The notes under the pieces: model-generated
Databases searched by the model: none
What the model saw: only the letters and a program-made list of their open reading frames with translations
What the model was told of the DNA's origin: nothing
Shown: in pieces, positions 1 to 5,920 of the stretch
How positions within the stretch are numbered: position 1 is the first letter of the stretch
Layout: every line of letters starts with the position of its first letter
From: Eubacteriales Family XIII. Incertae Sedis bacterium
GTDB lineage: Bacteria; Bacillota; Clostridia; Peptostreptococcales; Anaerovoracaceae
NCBI GenBank assembly: GCA_031283865.1
Contig: JAITAX010000253.1
Span: forward strand, 1 to 5,920
Direction: 5' to 3'
Length of the DNA stretch: 5,920 nt
Position numbers and translations under genes: made by a program

Positions 1-2864
1 ATCCCCGCTACGAGCGGCCCAAAAAGAGCGGCGAGGGGATGACCGCGGAGAACGCCGACGCCCTGTTGGAGCTGCCGGACGGAAGCCGCGTCGCGGGTTA
101 TCGCGAAGTCACGGGCAAAATCACCGAGATTCTGGGCATCAATTATCAGCGCTTCAAGCAGCTTGCGATGATCGCCCAAGGGGAATTTCTGGAGCTTTTG
201 CTCGCGGACAGCAAGGAGCGGGGAAAGATCTTTCGGCGCGTGTTCGACACGGCCTTTTGCCAAGAAGCGCAGGGCCTGTTGAAAGATCGTGAAATCGAAG
301 CGAAAAAACGCTGTGCGGAAGTCGAGCAGCGGATTTTGCAATATATCGCCGGCATCGCCGGCCCGGAAGCCGCATCGGGGCAAGCGCCGGCCGACGGATC
401 GGACGCGGTTTCCGTACACGACGCGGAGGACATCCTCACCGCATTGCAGGCCGCAATTGCGGCGGATGCGCGGCTTCGGGAGGAGCTGCAGCGCGGGGCG
501 GAGGCAGCGGACCGGCAGATCGCGGCGCAGATCGCCCTGATCGCGCAAGCCGGATACGTCAACCGGGCATTCGCCGATTTGGACACCGCGCGGGAAAGGC
601 AAAAAAGCCTGCTTGCGCGCCGCGAAGAGGATGACGCGCGAAAGAAGACGCTGCAAAACGCGGAAAAGGCGCTGCGCACCGTTTCCCCGGCGGAGACCGC
701 CGATCTGTGGGAACAGGAGGCCGAGCGAAAACTGACGCAGAGCATTGCGGCGCTGGAGATTGAAATTCGGGCGCAAATCGAGGATCTGGAAGCGGCGCAA
801 AACGCTTACTGCGCCGAGCGGGAACGGGCGCCGGAACGGGAAAAGCGCGCCGCCGCAATCGACGGACTCACGAAGATGCTTCCCCGATACGAGGCCGCTG
901 AACGGCTCGGACGCGCATTGGCCGAGCTGGAAGAAAAACAATCGACCGTCTGCGCGGCGTCTGAGGCGCTCCACCGGCGGAAAACCGACCTTTTGGAGCA
1001 GAGGGCCAAGCTCGGCGAGGAAGCGGAGGGGCTTGCGGACACGGAGGCGCGGGCGGCGATCTGCGAGCAGGAAGCAAAGCATTTACAGGATGTTCGGGCC
1101 GGTCTGCTCGCTCTGCGCAAGGCCCTGACGCAAATCGACGGACTGCGGCGCGAGAGCGCCGCGCTGCAGCGCCTTTTCGTCGACGCGCAAGGGGAATTTC
1201 GCGCCGCCAATCTCATTTTTGTCGAAAAGGAAAGCGCCTTTTTCCGTGAACAGGCGGGGCTGCTGGCGGCCTCGCTGGAGGATGGGAAGCCCTGCCCCGT
1301 CTGCGGCGCCACCGTTCATCCGAGCAAGGCGGCCTTGGCCGCAGACGCGCCCGGCGAAGCGGAGTTGAAAGCGTTCAGACAAAAAGCGGAGCTTGCCCGG
1401 CAGCATATGCAGGAGGCCGGCGAGCAGTCGGCCTTGAAGCTGGCGGAGATCAAGCTCGTGCAGGAGCAGACGGAGCAAAGCGCCGAACTCTGTTTCCCCG
1501 GCGCGGACAAGGACAGCCTGCGCGAGGACCTTGCCGCCCGGATCGAATCGGCCTTGGCGGAAAACGACCGCAAAAAGCAAGAAACCGACGCGCAGGACCG
1601 CCGCTTAAAGAAGCAGGCGTCCCGCAAAAAACAATGCGCGGAATTGCTCGCCGACTTGGAGCGCGCCCTGCAAAGCAACGAGGAGGAAACGGCGCAGAGC
1701 GAGCGGCAAAAGAGCGGTCTCCTGTCCGACATCGCATCCAAGACCGGCGAACGCAGGGCCTTGCAGGACGCTTTGGAATACGCGGACCGCAGCCGGGCCG
1801 CAGCGGAGATCGAAACGCAGACGCGGGCGCTGGATGCGCTAAAAGAGGCTTTCAAACAGGCGGAGGAAGACTATCACGCGCTGAAAAACAAGCTGGACGG
1901 CAACCGAGCGCTTCTCGACGACCGAAAGAAGAGCCTGATTCAGATTGCCGGGGCCGCCGAGCAGGCGCGAGCGGCCTACCGCAGGGCGCTGTCCGACTGC
2001 GGTTTTCCCGATGAGGAAGCCTACAGGCGCGCGCTGAGAACAGAATCGGAAATCGACGCGTTGACGCAGGCCGTCGAGCGCCACCGGAGCGAAACGCAGG
2101 CCGCGGAGCAGGATTTGCAAAGGCTTTCCGCCGAAACCAAGGACAAGCAAAAACAAGATGTCGCGCTGCTCGAAGCCGAAAAGCAAACGCTGGAACAGGA
2201 AAAGCGAAAGACGGACGAAGCCATAGGAGCGCTGACGGCGCGCCTTGGAAACAACGAACCGATTGCAAAGGCCCTCCGCAGGGCGATCACCGACGAAACC
2301 GCCTGCCGGCGGGAATACCTGCTTTTCGGCAATCTTTCAAAGACGGCGAACGGCGAGCTGGCCGGCAAGCAGAAGCTGGCCTTTGAGCAATACGTGCAGG
2401 CCGCTTATTTCAATCGCATCCTGATCGAGGCGAACAAGCGGCTGCGCATTATGACGAACGACCGGTTTGCGCTGCTGCGCCGGGAGGACGCGGCGAACCT
2501 CCAATCCCCGGCCGGGCTGGATATCGATGTGCTGGACCGGTATACGGGCAGGACGCGTTCGGTGAAGTCGCTGTCCGGCGGAGAAGCTTTCGAAGCCTCC
2601 CTTGCGCTGGCGCTGGGCCTTTCCGACGCGATCCAGCAATACGCGGGCGGCGTGGAGATCGACGCTTTGTTCATAGACGAGGGTTTTGGCTCGCTGGACG
2701 CCGAATCGCTGGACCGGGCGATACAGATCCTCATCGGACTTGCGGAGGGGGACCGCCTTATCGGAATCATTTCCCATGTGCAGGAATTGAAAGAGCGCAT
2801 TGATCGGCAAGTCGTCGTTCGCAAGGGCCATGCGGGCAGCACGATTTTTTTGAAAGATCGATGA
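1..2864 (+). CDS. sbcC: SbcC, ATPase subunit of the SbcCD (Rad50/Mre11-type) exonuclease, 5' end cut by the window
   Basis: SbcC is the SMC/Rad50-like ATPase that, with the nuclease SbcD, opens hairpins and trims blocked DNA double-strand ends in the cytoplasm. The reading frame is open from base 3, and the residues before the first ATG at 39 (PRYERPKKSGEG) are conserved SbcC sequence, so that ATG is internal and roughly 80-100 residues including Walker A lie upstream. Numbering from Met39 as residue 1: Q-loop MIAQGEF with Gln47; a long Ala/Glu/Arg/Lys/Gln-rich coiled coil from about 130 to 775, interrupted by the zinc hook CPVC at 419-422 (bases 1293-1304); ABC signature LSGGE at 845-849; Walker B DALFIDEG with Asp880-Glu881, followed by D-loop GSLD; switch His913 in IISHV. 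The hook sits near the middle of the expected full protein (about 1030 residues), as is usual. No frameshift is seen. sbcD is normally just upstream, outside this window. The stop is TGA at 2862-2864. Family assignment is very secure. Confidence 0.97.
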   Translation, partial: PRYERPKKSGEGMTAENADALLELPDGSRVAGYREVTGKITEILGINYQRFKQLAMIAQGEFLELLLADSKERGKIFRRVFDTAFCQEAQGLLKDREIEAKKRCAEVEQRILQYIAGIAGPEAASGQAPADGSDAVSVHDAEDILTALQAAIAADARLREELQRGAEAADRQIAAQIALIAQAGYVNRAFADLDTARERQKSLLARREEDDARKKTLQNAEKALRTVSPAETADLWEQEAERKLTQSIAALEIEIRAQIEDLEAAQNAYCAERERAPEREKRAAAIDGLTKMLPRYEAAERLGRALAELEEKQSTVCAASEALHRRKTDLLEQRAKLGEEAEGLADTEARAAICEQEAKHLQDVRAGLLALRKALTQIDGLRRESAALQRLFVDAQGEFRAANLIFVEKESAFFREQAGLLAASLEDGKPCPVCGATVHPSKAALAADAPGEAELKAFRQKAELARQHMQEAGEQSALKLAEIKLVQEQTEQSAELCFPGADKDSLREDLAARIESALAENDRKKQETDAQDRRLKKQASRKKQCAELLADLERALQSNEEETAQSERQKSGLLSDIASKTGERRALQDALEYADRSRAAAEIETQTRALDALKEAFKQAEEDYHALKNKLDGNRALLDDRKKSLIQIAGAAEQARAAYRRALSDCGFPDEEAYRRALRTESEIDALTQAVERHRSETQAAEQDLQRLSAETKDKQKQDVALLEAEKQTLEQEKRKTDEAIGALTARLGNNEPIAKALRRAITDETACRREYLLFGNLSKTANGELAGKQKLAFEQYVQAAYFNRILIEANKRLRIMTNDRFALLRREDAANLQSPAGLDIDVLDRYTGRTRSVKSLSGGEAFEASLALALGLSDAIQQYAGGVEIDALFIDEGFGSLDAESLDRAIQILIGLAEGDRLIGIISHVQELKERIDRQVVVRKGHAGSTIFLKDR

Positions 2865-2937
2865 AAAAGGTAAATGAGAAAGGAAACCCATGCTCGGGGC
2901 TGTGATCCTTTTCGTGGCAGTCCGCAGGTTCGGCGTT
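2865..2937. other. Intergenic gap between convergent sbcC and glgB
   Basis: This 73-base gap separates the TGA of sbcC from the TAG of glgB on the opposite strand. I looked for a shared bidirectional terminator and found none: no GC-rich stem followed by a T-run is present on either strand, only weak pairings such as CCC/GGG around 2887-2899. Small reading frames that cross the gap have no homology I recognise and run into the antisense of glgB. Its right edge merges into a stretch resembling a tRNA T-arm (see that entry). Confidence 0.6.
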
Positions 2938-2947
2938 CTAATCCCCC
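2921..2947 (+). other. tRNA T-arm-like stretch, probably chance or a decayed remnant
   Basis: On the + strand the bases GCAGGTTCGGCGTTCTAATC (about 2924-2943) differ at only two positions from a canonical tRNA 3' segment (GGGGTTCGAATCCCC style T-arm with preceding variable region). The complementary strand reads GIRTPNLR, a phrase familiar from spurious translations of antisense tRNA genes. However, the T-stem is imperfect (CGGCG against CCCCC), the T-loop reads TTCTAAT rather than TTCRANY, no D-arm or seven-base acceptor stem can be placed, and the stretch contains the glgB stop and last codons. I do not call a tRNA. Confidence 0.2.
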
Positions 2948-4914
2948 GCGCTTTCCTCGAAGACGAGCGCCGAGCGTCGGTCCGCCGCCACGGTCTTGTT
3001 TTCTCCGTCCTGCGAGAGGAAGACGCAGCTCTGCGGGCGGTAGCCCCCGAAGTCCGTCCAGCTCGTATGCAGGACCGGCGTCCAGCGCACGGCTGCGGGT
3101 GAGGGGACCCAAAAGACGCCGTCGCGCACGGGGTGGAGGTTGAAGAAGAACAGGAAGCGGCCCTTGCGATAGGCGAGCAGCTTATCGTCCTCATGGTGGA
3201 AGATCAGCCGGGCGGGAATGCCGAGCAGCCTGTTTTCTTTTACGAGGCGGATCATGGCCCTGTCGAAATCCTCTAAAAAGTGATAGCGCAGCAGACCGTC
3301 CGCGGGCAGATTCCATTGGCGGCGGGCGTAGTGGTAGCTGTTTCCGTTCCCGGGCCGCGGAAAGTCGATCCACTCGGGATGTCCGAACTCGTTGCCCATG
3401 AAGTTCAGATAGGCTTCCCCGGCGCAGGTGCAGGTGATGAGGCGAATCATCTTGTGCAGCGCGACAGCGCGGTCGATGCGCGGGTTCTGCGAGGCCTTGT
3501 CCATGGCGCTGTACATATCCTTGTCCGCGAGCCGGAACATGATGGTCTTGTCGCCCACGAGGGCCTGATCGTGGGATTCGCAGTAGCCGACCACCTTTTC
3601 GCGCGGGCGTCGCTGCGTCAGTTCGTACCAGAGCGCGCCCACGTCCCAGTCCTCATCCCGCCGCTTGTCTAAGTAGCGGATCCACAGGTCCGGCAGGCCC
3701 ATACCGAGCCGATAATCAAAGCCGACACCGCCGCTCGTGATCGGCAGGCACATGCCGGGCATACCGCTCATGTCCTCCGCCACGAGCGTGCAATCGGGTT
3801 TCACCTCGCGGCAAAGCTCCGTCGCAAGCTGCAGGTAGGCGAGCGCGTCCAAATCCGTGTTCATGGAAAAGTATTTCTTGTAATTGTCGAAAGTCACGCC
3901 CAGACCGTGGTCGTGATAGAGCATCGACGTGACGCCGTCGAAGCGGAAGCCGTCGAAATGATATTCCTCCAGCCAGAATTTCAGATTGGAAAGCAGGAAA
4001 TGAAGCACGCCGGGATTTCCGTAGTCGAACAGCTTGCTGTCCCACTGCGGGTGGTCGCCGCGCGCGCCTCGGTGAAAGAACTGGTACACCGTCCCGTCGA
4101 AGCGCGCGATGCCCTCCGTTTCGTTCCGCGCCGCGTGGGAATGCACCAGATCGAGAAAGACGGCGAGACCCATGCCGTGCGCCGTGTCGATCAGGGATTT
4201 CAAATCCTCCGGCAGACCGAAGCGCGAGGAAACCGCGAAGAAATTCGACACCTGATAACCGAAAGAACCGTAGTAGGGATGTTCCATAACGGCCATAAGC
4301 TGAATCGCGTTATAGCCGAGATCGCGCACTTTCGGCAGTATGAAATCCCGGAACTCCGCGTAGGACGCAATGCCGGCCCTCTCGCCGGACATGCCCACGT
4401 GCGCCTCGTAGATCAAAAGGGGCGCGCCCGCGTCACGCGCAAAGCCAGCGTCCGTCCAGGCGAAAGGCTGCTCCGGCAGCCAGATTTGGCCGTCGAACGC
4501 GAGGCTCAAGGGATCCTGCACGACGCGCTTCGCGTAGAGCGGTATGCGCTCAAAATGTTCCGCTTCCGTGCGGACCAGAATGCGCACCTTGGAACCGTGC
4601 GGCGGCTCGCCGCGCACGAAGACCTCCCAGATCCCGTCCTCCGGGCGGCGGCGCAGCGGCAGGCTCGCGCGGTCCCAGCCGTTGAAATCGCCGAACAGCC
4701 GGATTTCAACGGCGTTCGGCGCCCATTCGCGGTAGACCCAGCCGTCCTCGCAGCGATGAAAGCCAAAAAACATGTGGCCGTTCGCGCAGGAGGACAGGCT
4801 TTCGTGCGCGTCGCCGAGCAGACGCGCGCGCAGACGCGCGCAATTTTGCATACGCAGTTCGATATCGCCCCGAAAAGGCCGCAGCAGCGGATCTGTGTCC
4901 AATATTTCGTACAT
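2938..4914 (-). CDS. glgB: 1,4-alpha-glucan branching enzyme, eukaryotic-type (GH13_8-like)
   Basis: GlgB cuts an alpha-1,4-glucan chain and rejoins it by an alpha-1,6 bond, making the branches of glycogen (EC 2.4.1.18). From Met at 4914 the protein has 658 residues, the usual length of the eukaryotic-type branching enzymes also found in many gut anaerobes. A CBM48-like N-terminal domain lies at about 45-120 (FGFHRCEDGWVYREWAPNA, FGDFNGW). The GH13 barrel carries all four regions: I, DLVHSH with Asp255 and His260; II, GFRFDGVTSM with nucleophile Asp326; III, VAEDMSGMP with acid/base Glu380; IV, ESHDQ with Asp449. NEFGHPEWIDFPR and YHYARRQWNL are branching-enzyme signatures, and a C-terminal beta domain follows from about 555. 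ATG at 4914 is preferred because GGTGA precedes it by 5 bases and MYEILDTDPLL matches the usual family N-terminus; a TTG at 4947 would add 11 residues that look non-conserved, and a GTG at 4923 lies within the Shine-Dalgarno. No glgA, glgC or glgP is adjacent. The subfamily call is from recalled family sequence style. Confidence 0.95.
   Translation of the reverse strand: MYEILDTDPLLRPFRGDIELRMQNCARLRARLLGDAHESLSSCANGHMFFGFHRCEDGWVYREWAPNAVEIRLFGDFNGWDRASLPLRRRPEDGIWEVFVRGEPPHGSKVRILVRTEAEHFERIPLYAKRVVQDPLSLAFDGQIWLPEQPFAWTDAGFARDAGAPLLIYEAHVGMSGERAGIASYAEFRDFILPKVRDLGYNAIQLMAVMEHPYYGSFGYQVSNFFAVSSRFGLPEDLKSLIDTAHGMGLAVFLDLVHSHAARNETEGIARFDGTVYQFFHRGARGDHPQWDSKLFDYGNPGVLHFLLSNLKFWLEEYHFDGFRFDGVTSMLYHDHGLGVTFDNYKKYFSMNTDLDALAYLQLATELCREVKPDCTLVAEDMSGMPGMCLPITSGGVGFDYRLGMGLPDLWIRYLDKRRDEDWDVGALWYELTQRRPREKVVGYCESHDQALVGDKTIMFRLADKDMYSAMDKASQNPRIDRAVALHKMIRLITCTCAGEAYLNFMGNEFGHPEWIDFPRPGNGNSYHYARRQWNLPADGLLRYHFLEDFDRAMIRLVKENRLLGIPARLIFHHEDDKLLAYRKGRFLFFFNLHPVRDGVFWVPSPAAVRWTPVLHTSWTDFGGYRPQSCVFLSQDGENKTVAADRRSALVFEESAGD
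4818..4841 (-). repeat. Perfect 12-bp tandem duplication inside glgB
   Basis: Two exact, adjacent copies of GCAGACGCGCGC occupy 4818-4829 and 4830-4841 on the + strand. Because the unit is a multiple of three, it keeps the glgB frame and encodes the near-duplicate ARLR-ARLL run near the N-terminus of the branching enzyme, before the CBM48-like domain. It is a candidate site for slipped-strand gain or loss of four residues, with no other functional sign. Confidence 0.85.
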
Positions 4915-4919
4915 GCTTT

Positions 4920-4924
4920 TCACC
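4920..4924 (-). promoter_or_regulatory. Ribosome binding site of glgB
   Basis: On the - strand GGTGA lies 5 bases before the ATG at 4914. It matches part of the anti-Shine-Dalgarno complement AGGAGGTGATC, so it is a moderate site. It decides between the possible starts: the TTG at 4947 has no comparable purine-rich site at proper spacing (GAGGAA lies about 9 bases before it, which is weaker in context), and the GTG at 4923 overlaps the site itself. Confidence 0.6.
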
Positions 4925-4961
4925 GCTGAATATCCGTCCGATCCCAATGCAAAAATTCCTC

Positions 4962-5004
4962 AAAAAAACAATTCAAACGGATGAAGAAGACCGTCCGTTT
5001 GAAT
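4962..5004 (-). terminator. Rho-independent terminator of tuf
   Basis: A perfect 11-bp inverted repeat, ATTCAAACGGA at 4971-4981 and TCCGTTTGAAT at 4994-5004, encloses a 12-base loop. Read on the - strand, the stem begins 9 bases after the tuf stop and is followed by TG and a run of seven T at 4968-4962. The stem is only partly GC (4 of 11 pairs), but its length and the T-run make an intrinsic terminator likely. On the + strand no T-run follows, so it acts for tuf only. Confidence 0.9.
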
Positions 5005-5013
5005 CACTAAGAC

Positions 5014-5920
<907 letters not shown>

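Noticed and set aside
39..41. ATG as the start of sbcC
   Set aside because: The frame is open to the left edge and codes for conserved SbcC residues (YERPKKSGEG); Walker A, obligatory for this ATPase, would be missing if translation began here.
146..745. 199-residue antisense frame within sbcC
   Set aside because: Ser/Arg/Ala/Cys-rich low-complexity translation opposite well-conserved SbcC coding sequence; a composition artefact.
2874..3143. Small + strand frames just after sbcC (starting at 2874 and 2890)
   Set aside because: They run mostly opposite the glgB 3' coding region, are Arg/Pro-rich and show no homology; an overlapping small gene cannot be supported.
2337..3194. 285-residue - strand frame crossing the sbcC-glgB junction
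   Set aside because: It overlaps both real genes in other frames, and its only familiar phrase (GIRTPNLR) is typical of spurious translation of tRNA-like DNA.
3907..4929. 340-residue open frame antisense to glgB
   Set aside because: It lies wholly opposite a conserved gene in GC-rich DNA, where the antisense frame is commonly open; its sequence is Arg/Val/Ala/His-rich with no recognisable domain.
4945..4947. TTG start giving a 669-residue GlgB
   Set aside because: The extra 11 residues do not resemble the family N-terminus, while the ATG at 4914 has a GGTGA site at good spacing and begins with the family-typical MYEILDTDP.

Overview
The window holds three protein genes and no RNA gene that I can support. 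The DNA is GC-rich with strongly GC-biased third codon positions. The closest recognisable sequence styles are clostridial: an SbcC with the frame-internal YERPKKSGEG and MIAQGEFLELLLADSKER stretches typical of Firmicutes, a eukaryotic-type (GH13_8-like) glycogen branching enzyme, and an EF-Tu with the DDEELLDLVEMEVRELL and REVDKPFMMAIEDVFSITGRG stretches. My best guess is a high-GC member of the Clostridia, perhaps gut-associated. This is inferred from protein flavour only, and no species can be named.

Layout: (1) positions 1-2864, + strand, the C-terminal ~90% of sbcC, the ATPase subunit of the SbcCD DNA repair nuclease. Its N-terminal Walker A part lies before the window. (2) Positions 2865-2937, a short gap between two convergent genes, with no good terminator and a curious stretch at its edge that resembles a tRNA T-arm. 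(3) Positions 2938-4914, - strand, a complete glgB encoding a 1,4-alpha-glucan branching enzyme of about 658 residues with all catalytic residues visible. (4) Positions 4915-5013, an intergenic region with the glgB ribosome binding site and a clear rho-independent terminator that closes tuf. (5) Positions 5014-5920, - strand, the C-terminal three quarters of tuf (EF-Tu). Its P-loop and switch I lie beyond the right edge.

The three genes serve unrelated housekeeping jobs (DNA end processing, glycogen synthesis, translation elongation) and do not form a pathway. tuf and glgB share a strand, but the terminator between them suggests that glgB is mostly transcribed separately or by read-through. 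sbcC points towards glgB, tail to tail. I see no mobile element, CRISPR array, phage gene, toxin-antitoxin pair or defence island, and I do not find a previously undescribed system here. The items worth a second look are small: the tRNA-like stretch at the glgB stop, a perfect 12-bp tandem duplication in glgB, the lone eukaryotic-type glgB, and the lack of an obvious promoter or terminator in the expected places.
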